Notes: a model not told the origin generated them from the sequence alone. DNA of 64,000 nt from Longimicrobiales bacterium (GCA_029245345.1 JAQWPM010000019.1:148889-212888); one strand, 5' to 3'. Positions 24,987 to 34,183 are shown, counted from the stretch's first letter. Numbers and translations are program-made.

Positions 24987-26786
24987 TCAGCGGCCGAACT
25001 TTCGGGCCAACTCCGCCCCAGAGAGCCGCACGAGAGTAGGGCGTCCGTGCACATCGTGGTGCGGCAATTCGGTCGCGAAGAGCTGATCGAAGAGTTCCTG
25101 CATTTCGCCGGCTGAGAGCTTCTGCCCGGCTTTGATTGCACCCTTGCAGGCGAAGGTCATCGCGATCCGCTCGTGTTGGTTCTTCGCCGAGCGCACCAAC
25201 TCTGACCCGTTGGTCAGTTCGTCGATCATTTCCCGAAAGGCACGTTCCCCATCGAAGTAGCGATGCGGGTTCGGCACCGCATGGACGATCACCGTGTCTC
25301 CACCAAACGGTTCGACCTCGAAGCCAGAGCGCTCAAGGAGCCCCTTGAGGTCTACCACCTGTTCGAGTTCGAGCGGAGTCAATCTGATGGTCAACGGAAA
25401 GAGAAGTCGCTGGCCGTCCTGGCCGCCCCGGTCGTAGGCGTCCATCAACTGCTGGAAGAGCACTCGCTCATGCGCCGAGTGCTGATCTACGATCAAGATT
25501 CCGTCGCGGGTCTCGGCAAGGATGTATGTATTGAGAACCTGCCAGAGCCGCGGACGCGAGGCGCCGACGGGATCCACCGGAGTGTAGGAGCCCAGTCGCT
25601 CCGTGAGCGAATCGGATCTCTCAGCACCGCCCGAAGAGCTGTCACCGCGCGGTTGCACCGCTTTCGGAGCACCGCCCGATACGAACAACGCCATCTGGTC
25701 GTCGGGGTCCGGAGCCGGCGGTGGGGGCGTGTCACCCCGTTCCCTCACAGCGAGACTCGGAGCTGCCAATTGTGTGTCGAACGTCGCGGAACTGTGCTCG
25801 GCGTCCAGCGCCTTCCGTACCGCGATCTCCACCAGCTCTTCCACGCGCGGCCAATCCCGGAAGCGTACCTCTGCCTTCGCTGGATGTACGTTCACATCAA
25901 CAGACCCATCTGGGACGTGGAGATAGAAGAAGATCCAGGGTCTCACACCGTGAGGGATCGTGGTGCGATATCCACGTTCCGCAGCCTGCACGATCTGGGG
26001 CGCCCGGAACGGTCTCCCGTTCACGAACAAGAAGCTGCGTCGCATACCTGGCTTGGCCGCGTCTGGCCGCTGTACGAGCCCCTTCAACTCCATTCCGTTC
26101 TCCTCACCCGTAGCGAGGATCAGGGTACCGGCTTCCTCCGGGCCCCATAGTTGTGACACACGGCCCGCGGCGTCCTTCGCTGCGGGGAGTTCCAGCAGGG
26201 TGCGTTCGTCCGACGTGAGTACAAATCCGACCCGTGGATTCGCTAACGCCAGCGCAGTGACCGCTTCACTTACCGCACGGGTCTCGGCGGACACCGCCTT
26301 CAGAAATTTAGCGCGGACGGGAGCATTGAAGAACAGATTCCGAACTTCGATTGTAGTCCCGCGCTGCCGGGGCAAGTCCGCCACGGACGAGATTTGTCCG
26401 CCGTTCACGCTGACCCGTGTGCCCACCTCGTCATCGGTGTCCTTGGTGTCGAGGGTCAAACGAGACACCGCGGCAATCGAGGGCAGAGCTTCCCCACGAA
26501 ACCCAAACGTCCGAATACCCTTCAGGTCATCGGCGTGGGAGATCTTGCTAGTCGCGTGCCGATCCAGACTCAACAGCGCGTCTTCCCGGCCCATGCCTAC
26601 GCCGTCGTCGCTTACGCGGATACGGCGTTTGCCCCCCCGCTCCACTGCGACGTCGACCTTGGTTGCTCGTGCGTCGAGTGCGTTCTCGACCAATTCCTTC
26701 ACGACCGACGCAGGCCGTTCAACGACCTCACCCGCAGCGATTTGATTCGCCACGACGTCCGGAAGGATTTGAATGCGTCTAGCCAT
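24987..26786 (-). CDS. mutL: DNA mismatch repair protein MutL
   Basis: The 599-residue protein has the GHKL ATPase motifs near the N-terminus (VVKELVENALDA, DDGVGM, TFGFRGEAL) and a C-terminal dimerisation domain (MQELFDQLFATELPHHD). It links MutS mismatch recognition to strand removal. In the C-terminal domain the usual endonuclease motif DQHAxxExxxxE reads DQHSAHERVLFQ, and the usual CPHGRP reads DVHGRP, so metal ligands may be altered. The gene lies between tatD and miaA in the long operon. Confidence 0.95.
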   Translation of the reverse strand: MARRIQILPDVVANQIAAGEVVERPASVVKELVENALDARATKVDVAVERGGKRRIRVSDDGVGMGREDALLSLDRHATSKISHADDLKGIRTFGFRGEALPSIAAVSRLTLDTKDTDDEVGTRVSVNGGQISSVADLPRQRGTTIEVRNLFFNAPVRAKFLKAVSAETRAVSEAVTALALANPRVGFVLTSDERTLLELPAAKDAAGRVSQLWGPEEAGTLILATGEENGMELKGLVQRPDAAKPGMRRSFLFVNGRPFRAPQIVQAAERGYRTTIPHGVRPWIFFYLHVPDGSVDVNVHPAKAEVRFRDWPRVEELVEIAVRKALDAEHSSATFDTQLAAPSLAVRERGDTPPPPAPDPDDQMALFVSGGAPKAVQPRGDSSSGGAERSDSLTERLGSYTPVDPVGASRPRLWQVLNTYILAETRDGILIVDQHSAHERVLFQQLMDAYDRGGQDGQRLLFPLTIRLTPLELEQVVDLKGLLERSGFEVEPFGGDTVIVHAVPNPHRYFDGERAFREMIDELTNGSELVRSAKNQHERIAMTFACKGAIKAGQKLSAGEMQELFDQLFATELPHHDVHGRPTLVRLSGAELARKFGR

Positions 26787-26831
26787 GCGTGAATCTACAA
26801 AGCGCCGGAAGGATGTTACGGGATGCGAGCA

Positions 26832-27611
26832 TCAGGATACAGAATAGAAGCGGCAGGCGTTCTCGGAAGTGCGTCGCGCAACCTCCCCCACGCTGAGATC
26901 GAGATGACGCGCCACGGCCTCGGCCACATGTGCCACGAAGGCAGGCTCATTCCGCTTACCTCGAAGAGGTACGGGAGCCAGGTAGGGTGAGTCCGTCTCA
27001 ATCAGCAACCGATCGTCCGGAACTTGGCGCAGCAGATCCACAGGCTCAAAGCTCTTGAATGAGGCGATTCCGGAAAAGGAGACGTACCAGTCGCACGCCA
27101 TCGCTTCCGAGAAGGCCTTCTCGCCCCCGGTGAAACAATGCAATACGCCCATGGTACCGGGCGGCATTCCTCGAAGAGCGGCAGCCACTTCTTCGTCAGC
27201 GGCCCGCGCGTGTACAACCACAGGAAGATTCAACTCCGCGCCAAGCGCCAAGTGTGCGTCGAAGAGTCCTCGCTGCACATCTCGTGGAGCGTTGTCATAG
27301 AAGAAGTCGAGGCCCGTCTCACCGATCGCGACCACCTCGTCATGACGAGCGAGTTCACGGACGGCGTCTACGGCATCGGGAGCGGCCTCCCCGGCCTCGT
27401 GCGGGTGGACACCTGCCGTGCACCACGCGCCATCGACGTCTGCGACGAAATCGACGGCTGCTTGGGCATCACTCACATTCGAAGCAATCGACACGAAGCG
27501 GGTCACCCCTGCCTCAGAGGCCCTACGCAACACCGCCTCCCGGTCCTGCCGGAAGGCGGTGTCGGTAAGATGACAGTGGCTGTCGAAGAGCTCGATGAGG
27601 CTCCCCCTCAC
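26832..27611 (-). CDS. TatD family metal-dependent hydrolase/DNase
   Basis: The 259-residue TIM-barrel protein carries FDSHCHL near the N-terminus, GETGLDFFYD, HAR and ETDSPYLAP, the metal and catalytic motifs of TatD/YcfH nucleases. Such enzymes act on DNA ends or nucleotides, possibly in repair or quality control. The start used is GTG at 27611; the exact start is uncertain because LFDSHCHL lies only 7 residues in. It is 44 nt after secF and 45 nt before mutL. Confidence 0.9.
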   Translation of the reverse strand: MRGSLIELFDSHCHLTDTAFRQDREAVLRRASEAGVTRFVSIASNVSDAQAAVDFVADVDGAWCTAGVHPHEAGEAAPDAVDAVRELARHDEVVAIGETGLDFFYDNAPRDVQRGLFDAHLALGAELNLPVVVHARAADEEVAAALRGMPPGTMGVLHCFTGGEKAFSEAMACDWYVSFSGIASFKSFEPVDLLRQVPDDRLLIETDSPYLAPVPLRGKRNEPAFVAHVAEAVARHLDLSVGEVARRTSENACRFYSVS

Positions 27612-27655
27612 TGCTGCCGCTCGCGCGGCGCGGTCTGAGTCTTAGCTGGGCGGTA

Positions 27656-28612
27656 CTAAACCGTGGCGGGCTCGATCTTCGTTTTCTTCTCACTCGACTG
27701 TCCTGTACCGAACCTCTTCTGAATTTCGACCAGCGCCGGAGATGCAACGAAGACCGACGAATAGGTACCGATCACGACACCTAGGATCAGAACGAGCGTG
27801 AAGTCGAACAGGACGGGACCACCGAGGATCAGCAGCGCCATAAGCACCGCCAAAGTTGTTCCCGACGTCAGAACCGTACGCGGCAACGTCTCATTGATCG
27901 AGCCATTCACGAGATCGATCGGGTCGCGCTTGCGCGCCCCCTTCTTCTGCAGGTTCTCGCGGACACGGTCGAACACGACGATCGTGTCGTTGAGCGAATA
28001 CCCGACAATAGTCAGGATCGCCGCCACGGTCGGCAGCGCGATTTCGACCTTAAACACAGCCAGGAACCCAAGCGTGACCAGCAAATCGTGCGCCGTCGCG
28101 ATCACCGCGGCCATTCCGAAGCGCATCTCGAAACGGAACGCGAGATACAGCAACGTCAGCAGGAACGAGAAGAGGATCGCGTACAGGGCCTTGACCTGGA
28201 GCTCACCACCGACCTTCGCACCGACCAGTTCCGTACGAACGACTTCGAAGGTCCCGGAAGGGTACACGGCGGAGATTTGAACTTCCACCGCCTCCGCAAC
28301 CTCATTGATCGACGAATCGTCATCGATCGGGGCCCGAATCACGTATTCGTTCTCCGTACCGAACCGGGTTACCGGGGGCGCCTCAGCACCACCAAGCGCA
28401 GCTCGTAGCGCTGCGTCCGTGATCGGTTCGTCGAATCTCACCTGGATCAGCGAACCGCCGGTGAAATCGACCCCGTAGTTCTGCCAACTGCCAATCGTAG
28501 CCACGTTGAGGATCATCGCGGCAATCCCCAGGGCGATGATCACACCGGAGACCACGTAGGCCTTCTTGCGCCCTTCGATGAACTTGTAGGCGCTGTCTTG
28601 AAAGAGTCTCAT
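27656..28612 (-). CDS. secF: protein translocase subunit SecF
   Basis: The 318-residue inner-membrane protein has six hydrophobic segments and the SecF signature GVDFTGGSLIQVRF in the first periplasmic region, plus SLNDTIVVFDRVREN. With SecD it uses the proton gradient to pull proteins through SecYEG. It follows secD by 12 nt. A basic C-terminal tail (GTGQSSEKKTKIEPATV) extends past the last helix. No yajC lies upstream of secD. Confidence 0.95.
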   Translation of the reverse strand: MRLFQDSAYKFIEGRKKAYVVSGVIIALGIAAMILNVATIGSWQNYGVDFTGGSLIQVRFDEPITDAALRAALGGAEAPPVTRFGTENEYVIRAPIDDDSSINEVAEAVEVQISAVYPSGTFEVVRTELVGAKVGGELQVKALYAILFSFLLTLLYLAFRFEMRFGMAAVIATAHDLLVTLGFLAVFKVEIALPTVAAILTIVGYSLNDTIVVFDRVRENLQKKGARKRDPIDLVNGSINETLPRTVLTSGTTLAVLMALLILGGPVLFDFTLVLILGVVIGTYSSVFVASPALVEIQKRFGTGQSSEKKTKIEPATV

Positions 28613-28624
28613 GGTTGTCGTCGG

Positions 28625-30268
28625 TCAGATGCTGATCGGATCCGATGCCTTCTTCCCGTTCAGATAGAACAGGAAGAGGGATCGGGTCACGAAGAGAGCG
28701 GAGAAGAACGACGCCACGATTCCGATCGATAGCGTCACTGCGAAGCCCTTAACCGGGCCCGTCCCGAACTGCATGAGAATCAGAGCCGTAATGAGCGTGG
28801 TGATGTTGGCGTCGACAATCGCCGACATTGCGTGCTGGAATCCCTCATCGACAGCCGTGCGTGTTGCGCGTCCTTCGTCGAGTTCCTCACGAATGCGTTC
28901 GAAGATCAGAACGTTGGCATCGACTGCCATGCCGACGGACAGGATGAGTCCCGCGATACCCGGCACCGTGAGCACTGCCCCGGTACCGATACCGGCGAGC
29001 CCTCCCAGGACGAGGACCACGTAGACCCCCAGCGCGGCAATGGCCAGGAGACCGGCCATCTTGTAGTACGAGAGCATGATCACGACCACCATCACGAGGC
29101 CGACGATTCCGGCAATCTTCCCCTGGTCGATCGAGTCTTGACCAAGTGAGGGGCCGACGGTGCGTTCTTCGATAATGTTGATCTTCGCCGGGAGCGCACC
29201 GGCCCGGAGCACGAGGGCCAAGTCAGCCGCTTCCTCAAGAGGAGTCCCTGCGCCCATATCGATCTGGCCACGCGCGCCGATGCGATCACGGATGACCGGA
29301 GCGCTCATGACTTCGCCGTCGAGTACGATGGCGAGGTAGTCGTTTACATGCTGCCCGGTGACCTGGCTAAAGACACGACCACCTGCACGAGAGAATTCGA
29401 ACTGAACCTGGGACTGGTTGAACTGCGGGTCCCTGGATGCCGTTGCATCCTCCAGAAGGTCACCCGTGATGAATGCCTCCTCTTCGAGCACATACAAGCG
29501 CTTGTAGGTCCTCGCACCCTGGGCGACGAGTTCGGATCCCCATTGCAGTACTTGGTTACGTGGATAGGCGCGCTCGACGCCCTCGATCCCTAGGAACATC
29601 TCTGCGACCGGCACGTCCTCGATGGCAATGAGGAAGGTCCCTTCAGCGTCGCCGAAATTCAGGAGAGACGAGAAAGGTCGCAGCGCGTCTGCAGCATCCA
29701 ACTCCGCTTGCGCCGCGTCTTCCGCTTCCGTCTGCGCTGAGTCGCTCTCGGCACTCGTTGAGTCTGCCGTGTTCCCGAAGAGTAATCCCTCGAGATCCGT
29801 CTGATTGGTCGGACCTGCGACGTCGCGACCTAGAGCCCGGATCGAGTCCACGCCGAGGGTCGCGACAATCGCACGATCCATCCGGGTCAAGGCGTTCTCC
29901 ATATCCGAGGACACCACCACGAGTTTGAACTCGAGGAACGCGTTACGCTGAACGATGTCCTTGGCCTGATCCTGGTCAGACAAGCCGGCGAGCTCGACGA
30001 TCAAGCGGTCACCCCCAACCTGCTGGATGAGCGGCTCTTCAACGCCGAGTTCGTCAATGCGGGTCCGAATGATTCGATCAACCCGATCGATCATGTCGGC
30101 CTTGGCGGCAGAGGTCATGGTGCCGTCAGGGTCGTCGACTTCGAGAGCGAGGTGCATCCCGCCCTGGAGGTCCAGACCGAGCTTCAGGCCGTTCGAGTAG
30201 AGTTGCCACCCTGACATCATGATGACCAATGCAATGAGCACCAGCCGACTTCGGAGCGTCTTGAACAT
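28625..30268 (-). CDS. secD: protein translocase subunit SecD
   Basis: The 547-residue membrane protein has an N-terminal helix, LGLDLQGGMHLALEV, the large periplasmic domain and five C-terminal helices with GMAVDANVLIFERIREEL. It is the partner of SecF in Sec-dependent export. An acidic Ala/Asp/Glu-rich insertion (about residues 165-200, ADSTSAESDSAQTEAEDAAQ) lies in the periplasmic part. It is the first gene of the long minus-strand operon, with a terminator-like hairpin 20 nt upstream of its ATG. Confidence 0.95.
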   Translation of the reverse strand: MFKTLRSRLVLIALVIMMSGWQLYSNGLKLGLDLQGGMHLALEVDDPDGTMTSAAKADMIDRVDRIIRTRIDELGVEEPLIQQVGGDRLIVELAGLSDQDQAKDIVQRNAFLEFKLVVVSSDMENALTRMDRAIVATLGVDSIRALGRDVAGPTNQTDLEGLLFGNTADSTSAESDSAQTEAEDAAQAELDAADALRPFSSLLNFGDAEGTFLIAIEDVPVAEMFLGIEGVERAYPRNQVLQWGSELVAQGARTYKRLYVLEEEAFITGDLLEDATASRDPQFNQSQVQFEFSRAGGRVFSQVTGQHVNDYLAIVLDGEVMSAPVIRDRIGARGQIDMGAGTPLEEAADLALVLRAGALPAKINIIEERTVGPSLGQDSIDQGKIAGIVGLVMVVVIMLSYYKMAGLLAIAALGVYVVLVLGGLAGIGTGAVLTVPGIAGLILSVGMAVDANVLIFERIREELDEGRATRTAVDEGFQHAMSAIVDANITTLITALILMQFGTGPVKGFAVTLSIGIVASFFSALFVTRSLFLFYLNGKKASDPISI

Positions 30269-30288
30269 GAACTAACGTGGGTTCGACG

Positions 30289-30312
30289 AAAAAATGGCCC
30301 CCCGAGGAGCCA
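30289..30312 (-). terminator. terminator-like hairpin just upstream of secD
   Basis: On the minus strand TGGCTCC-TCGG-GGGGCCA forms a 7-bp stem with one wobble and a tetraloop, followed directly by six T. It ends 20 nt before the secD ATG. It could end an upstream minus-strand RNA or act as an attenuator in the secD leader; no protein-coding gene lies immediately upstream on that strand. Confidence 0.75.
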
Positions 30313-30755
30313 CGAGCGGTGCTGTGTTAAACCGCCTTACGACAGCAGGTAAAGTTCTCCTAGCCCCACGGACGTGTCAATCGGCCAGATCCGCGTTTCA
30401 ACGCGTGCAAACCTGCCCGCGAACGTCATACGCGCCTTGGAGGCGCGTATGGACTGCGAACAGCCCGCTAGAAGTACAAGAGCGTCTGCACCTCTTTAAG
30501 GAACATTCCGTGTTACCGCTCTGAGGCGACTCGATATCGGCGTTCGCGCCGTAGAGGGCTCGGAAGGCACGTTCGCCCCACTCCCCGCTTGCCCACTCGA
30601 TCAGTTCTACTTCTGTCAAACAAGAAGAGCTGGTTGATCGCCTTGGGTCCCTCTTCTACTCATTCTGACACAGGGTATCTCACTTCGGCTGCGTGTCGCA
30701 TCTAGGGGCCCGAGTTACCTTGTGTTTCGCCACGCCCCTGAACCCTGGATATCAT
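30313..30755 (-). other. non-coding stretch upstream of secD, possible leader or small RNA
   Basis: No convincing protein frame is present in this 443-nt gap. On the minus strand a TTGACA box lies at 30380-30375, with no good -10 behind it. A perfect 10-bp inverted repeat CATACGCGCC-TTGGA-GGCGCGTATG occupies 30427-30451. Because the stretch ends in the strong terminator at 30289-30312, it may encode a structured RNA or a long attenuated leader. I tested by eye for 4.5S, tmRNA and RNase P signatures and found none. Confidence 0.35.
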
Positions 30756-31157
30756 GTGATCGTCAGTCGCCGTGCCACCGTCATCACCTTCGCCTGCCTC
30801 GTGTTTTCCGCATGCGGCGGACCTGGCATTCGCGGAAATGCGGAGGTGGACATGCGGGTTACGGTCGCTCCCGAGCCGCCGACAATGGGTCCGGTCATGT
30901 TCACTGTGGCAGTTACGGATCTCACATGGCGCCCGCTCAACGGAGCCGGGGTATTAGTGATCGCGACGCCTCCAACGGAAACCCGCGAAAGCCAGGAGTA
31001 CGCGGCCACTGGGATCGGAGCCGGTAAATACCAGGTCCCGAACTTCCCGTTGGACGAAGTCGGAAACTGGCGCTTCACCGTCCGGATCGACCTGGCGGGC
31101 GGCACATGGGCGGAAATGGACACTTCTATATCCGTGCGTGCGACCGAGGAGCAGTGA
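30756..31157 (+). CDS. YtkA-like lipoprotein
   Basis: From GTG at 30756 the 133-residue protein has a basic start (VIVSRRAT), a hydrophobic core and a lipobox FSAC. The mature part is an immunoglobulin-like fold resembling YtkA/FixH-type domains: MRVTVAPEPPTMGPVMFTVA, then GAGVLVIATPP, GAGKYQVPNFPLDEVGNWRF and a final beta strand. YtkA-like domains occur in copper handling and oxidase assembly proteins, but the role here is unknown. The frame extends further upstream without start logic. Confidence 0.65.
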   Translation: MIVSRRATVITFACLVFSACGGPGIRGNAEVDMRVTVAPEPPTMGPVMFTVAVTDLTWRPLNGAGVLVIATPPTETRESQEYAATGIGAGKYQVPNFPLDEVGNWRFTVRIDLAGGTWAEMDTSISVRATEEQ

Positions 31158-31682
31158 GCCCTAGTCCGCGAGGCCCATTGGGATCGTGATGCGGGCCCTC
31201 GCGCCTCTGCTCTGCTCTCCAACTTCAGCGTCCCACCGTGCCCTTCTGAAATCAAGACATTCTCCACGGTACTGGGGAGGACAGCCTCGGGCAGCGTGTA
31301 GAAGATCTCACCGTTCAGAAACTCGTCCCTCAGCTTGCCCGTGAAACCGCTGATGGTTGTTTCGAAGACACAAGAGAGAACTCGACCAGATCTGGCTGGC
31401 TGATCACCGGCCACTCCACCCCTCACAACATCGCCCCCCGCGTTCGCTCACTTTGGATCCTCTGTAGAAAGGGCCGTGCCAAACACGCATGACATGCTGT
31501 AATACATAACTGTGTATTGCTTTACATGATTCTTGTGACCTCGATTCGACATCTGTGCATCGTACGATCCCGGGACGACTCGTCCCATTAACGAACAGTG
31601 CTAACTCCCGAAATCGCACGACTGGCCCAGGCTTCCACCTCCCCACACCTTTCGGCACACCATTCCTAAGGAGATGCGCTCC
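31158..31682. other. 525-nt intergenic stretch with an IS remnant
   Basis: No intact gene is seen. Besides the IS3 transposase scrap, an AT-rich patch around 31490-31540 contains the inverted repeat AATACA-N6-TGTATT (31501-31518). This patch is the likely promoter area for the deacylase gene at 31683. The composition differs from the flanking genes. Confidence 0.45.
31282..31348 (-). mobile_element. fragment of an IS3-family transposase (OrfB)
   Basis: On the minus strand the translation reads GKLRDEFLNGEIFYTLPEA. This is close to the conserved C-terminal integrase segment of IS3-family OrfB proteins (FNGKLRDELLNGEIFYTL-x-EA). The expected following segment with RPHSSLGYRPP is absent and the flanks do not match. 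It is a short, long-dead insertion-sequence relic; no terminal inverted repeats were found. Confidence 0.7.
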
Positions 31683-33722
31683 ATGCGCCGCACTATTCTG
31701 CTCGCAGTCGTGTCCGCTCTGTTCTCGGCACCCCCTGCCCCTACAGCGGCTCAGGAACGGGCTTGCTCGGTCGAGGAGTATCGGCACTTCGACTTCTGGC
31801 AGGGACGATGGGTCGTGCGGGCAGCCAACGGGGCCCTTGCTGGCCACAACACGATCAGCCCCATCCTGGCTCAGTGTGCACTCAGAGAGCACTACACGAC
31901 CCCGTCGGGCTACGAAGGCGAGAGTCTCAACGTTTATGACATCTCCCGTGATGTGTGGCACCAAACGTGGGTGGACAACGCCGGATTGCTGCTTCAGCTA
32001 GAGGGCGGTTACAGGGGCGACGTCATGGTCATGCATGGAGAGACCCAAGACACCGCCGGGAATGTCACGCTCAACCGAATTACATGGTCGCGCGTAGACA
32101 GAGGTCGAGACCGCGTCAGACAGCTGTGGGAGTCATCGACGGATGGCGGCGACACCTGGAACGTTGGCTTCGACGGCACCTATATCCGACAGGAGACCGT
32201 GGCGGATTGGGACGTCTTAGTTCGGGGCGGAACGATCATGGACGGAACGGGCGCCGCCGGCTTCGCGGCAGACCTCGCGATTGTGGGCGATCGCATCGCG
32301 CGAGTCTCGCCGGTACCGTTGGATCCGGCGCGTGCCACCCGGGTGATCGACGCCGTCGGGTTGATCGTGAGTCCGGGGTTCGTGGACCTACATACGCACC
32401 TCGACCCGCTCCTCCGACTACCTGGGGCAGAGAGTCACGTCCGACAGGGCGTGACAACCGCTCTTGGGAACCCGGACGGTGGTGGCCCATGGCCGATCGC
32501 TGGGCTCATGGAGGAGGCCGAAGCGCTCGGAGTTGGCATGAATGTCGGGTTCATGGTCGGGCACAACACGGTTCGTGGGAACGTTATGGGCCTGGAAAAC
32601 CGTGCCCCAACGGCGTCTGAACTGGCCCGCATGCAAGGGATGGTCAGGCAGGCTATGGACGAGGGAGCGTGGGGCATCTCCACGGGGCTCAAATATCTCC
32701 CAGGGGCCTTTTCCGAACTCTCTGAGGTGATCGCGCTGTCTCGGGTCGTCGGTGAAAAAGGCGGCTTCTATACATCTCATCTGCGCGAGGAGGGCCTCGG
32801 GCTCCTTGGAGGGGTCGGTGAAGCACTCGAGATCGGCAAACAAGCTGACATTCCCATCGTTCTGACTCACCACAAGGTCGTCGGACAACCCATGTGGGGC
32901 TCCTCCGTCACTACACTCGCGATGGTCGACTCCGCGCGAGGGGCCGGCACAGACGCGATGATCGACCAGTACCCCTACACTGCGAGTTATACCGGGATCA
33001 CCGTGCTGGTACCGGCATGGGCACTCGCGGGCGGCAACGATGCCTTCTTGGAGCGCATGGACAGCCCAGCGCTAGCGGACAGCATCTTGGACGGCATCGC
33101 ATTCAACATCATCAACGATCGGGGCGGAAACGACCTAAGTCGCGTTCAGTTGGCTCTGGTCTCTTGGGACCGGTCACTCGAAGGGAAGACGCTCCGTGAC
33201 TGGGCCCTACGGGACGGTCTCGATCCCACTCCCGCCACGGGTGCAAGGCTCGTAGCGGAGGCCGTTCGTCGCGGCGGCGCGAGTGCGATCTACCACGCGA
33301 TGGACGAAGAAGATGTCGCGCGTATCATGGCGCACCCCTGGACGATGATCGCGTCAGACGGGCGCCTGACAGAGCCAGGGGACGGGCACCCGCACCCACG
33401 CTGGTACGGCACCTTCCCCCGCGTGCTCGGGCGCTACGCCCGAGATGAGGGCATACTCACCCTCGAACAAGCAGTCCGGAAAATGACCGCCCTTCCTGCG
33501 GAACGCATGGGCATCAGAACACGTGGTCAGATCCGCGAAGGGTGGTATGCAGATCTCGTGATCTTCGACCCCACAACGGTCATCGATAACGCGACGTTCG
33601 AAGACCCACACCAGTACCCGACCGGCATCGACTGGGTCATCGTGAACGGCACCGTGCAAGTCGAAGACGGCGCGTACCGCGATCTAAGACCGGGACGTGT
33701 ACTGCGCCGAGGCCGTAACTAG
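31683..33722 (+). CDS. N-acyl-D-amino-acid deacylase fused to an N-terminal DUF1579-like domain
   Basis: The 679-residue exported protein has a signal peptide (1-24). Residues about 30-170 form a lipocalin-like domain of DUF1579 type (HFDFWQGRWVV, DGGDTWNVGFDGTYIR). From about 176 an amidohydrolase domain follows, with the metal motif HTHLD at 237-241, TSHLREEG, THHKV and an Asp in ASDG, typical of D-aminoacylase and N-acyl-D-Glu/Asp deacylases. It probably releases D-amino acids from N-acyl forms in the periplasm. AAGGAG lies 9 nt before the ATG used; an ATG 9 nt upstream is too close to it. Confidence 0.88.
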   Translation: MRRTILLAVVSALFSAPPAPTAAQERACSVEEYRHFDFWQGRWVVRAANGALAGHNTISPILAQCALREHYTTPSGYEGESLNVYDISRDVWHQTWVDNAGLLLQLEGGYRGDVMVMHGETQDTAGNVTLNRITWSRVDRGRDRVRQLWESSTDGGDTWNVGFDGTYIRQETVADWDVLVRGGTIMDGTGAAGFAADLAIVGDRIARVSPVPLDPARATRVIDAVGLIVSPGFVDLHTHLDPLLRLPGAESHVRQGVTTALGNPDGGGPWPIAGLMEEAEALGVGMNVGFMVGHNTVRGNVMGLENRAPTASELARMQGMVRQAMDEGAWGISTGLKYLPGAFSELSEVIALSRVVGEKGGFYTSHLREEGLGLLGGVGEALEIGKQADIPIVLTHHKVVGQPMWGSSVTTLAMVDSARGAGTDAMIDQYPYTASYTGITVLVPAWALAGGNDAFLERMDSPALADSILDGIAFNIINDRGGNDLSRVQLALVSWDRSLEGKTLRDWALRDGLDPTPATGARLVAEAVRRGGASAIYHAMDEEDVARIMAHPWTMIASDGRLTEPGDGHPHPRWYGTFPRVLGRYARDEGILTLEQAVRKMTALPAERMGIRTRGQIREGWYADLVIFDPTTVIDNATFEDPHQYPTGIDWVIVNGTVQVEDGAYRDLRPGRVLRRGRN

Positions 33723-34183
33723 AGGGACTCTGCCCCGCCGCCCAGGCGATGGTAATAGATGTGCCCTTCGTGCCATCCGATATGCCACAAGAGGTGCATC
33801 AGGAACAGACGCGTGCCCACACCGTCCATGCTCGACGGAGGCCGGCCGGGATAACGCCCGTCCATCACCTCGTCGGACAGCGTAGCCAACGCACGCGTGA
33901 CGATTTCGCGTGTTTCTGCGATTTCGGTAAGGAGTTCGTTCCGGGTGCAACGATCGGCGAACTCAGCTTCCCTGTCCCGGATGTATGCCGTCACCCCGAA
34001 ACCTGCCCCAATGAAGTGCATCAGGTTCCCACAGAGATGCAACACCAGTGTTCCGGGGCTGTTCTTTTGGTCGCCGCTCACCGTCCAGATCTCTGCTTCC
34101 GAGGAATACGCACGTATCTCGCCAGCCAGCCGATCCAGTTCGCGCCCATAGATCGTCGCGAAGTCCTCACCCTGTGTGCTCAT
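33719..34183 (-). CDS. DinB-like family protein
   Basis: The 154-residue four-helix protein has the DinB-type metal His pattern, including HLCGN near residue 50 and WHIGWHEGHIYYHR at the C-terminus. DinB-like proteins are often thiol-dependent transferases or hydrolases; bacillithiol-dependent members are known, which may matter since bshA is present. The stop is shared with the convergent deacylase gene in one CTAG tetranucleotide, and its ATG overlaps the M61 peptidase stop (ATGA). Confidence 0.82.
   Translation of the reverse strand: MSTQGEDFATIYGRELDRLAGEIRAYSSEAEIWTVSGDQKNSPGTLVLHLCGNLMHFIGAGFGVTAYIRDREAEFADRCTRNELLTEIAETREIVTRALATLSDEVMDGRYPGRPPSSMDGVGTRLFLMHLLWHIGWHEGHIYYHRLGGGAESL

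Noticed and set aside
25263..26150. 295-codon plus-strand frame inside mutL
   Set aside because: Antisense to strong MutL motifs; composition is Arg/His-rich as in shadow frames.
30313..30755. 4.5S RNA, tmRNA or RNase P RNA in the secD upstream gap
   Set aside because: The diagnostic cores (GGAAGG-AGCA of SRP RNA, the tmRNA ends and the RNase P universal segments) were not found.
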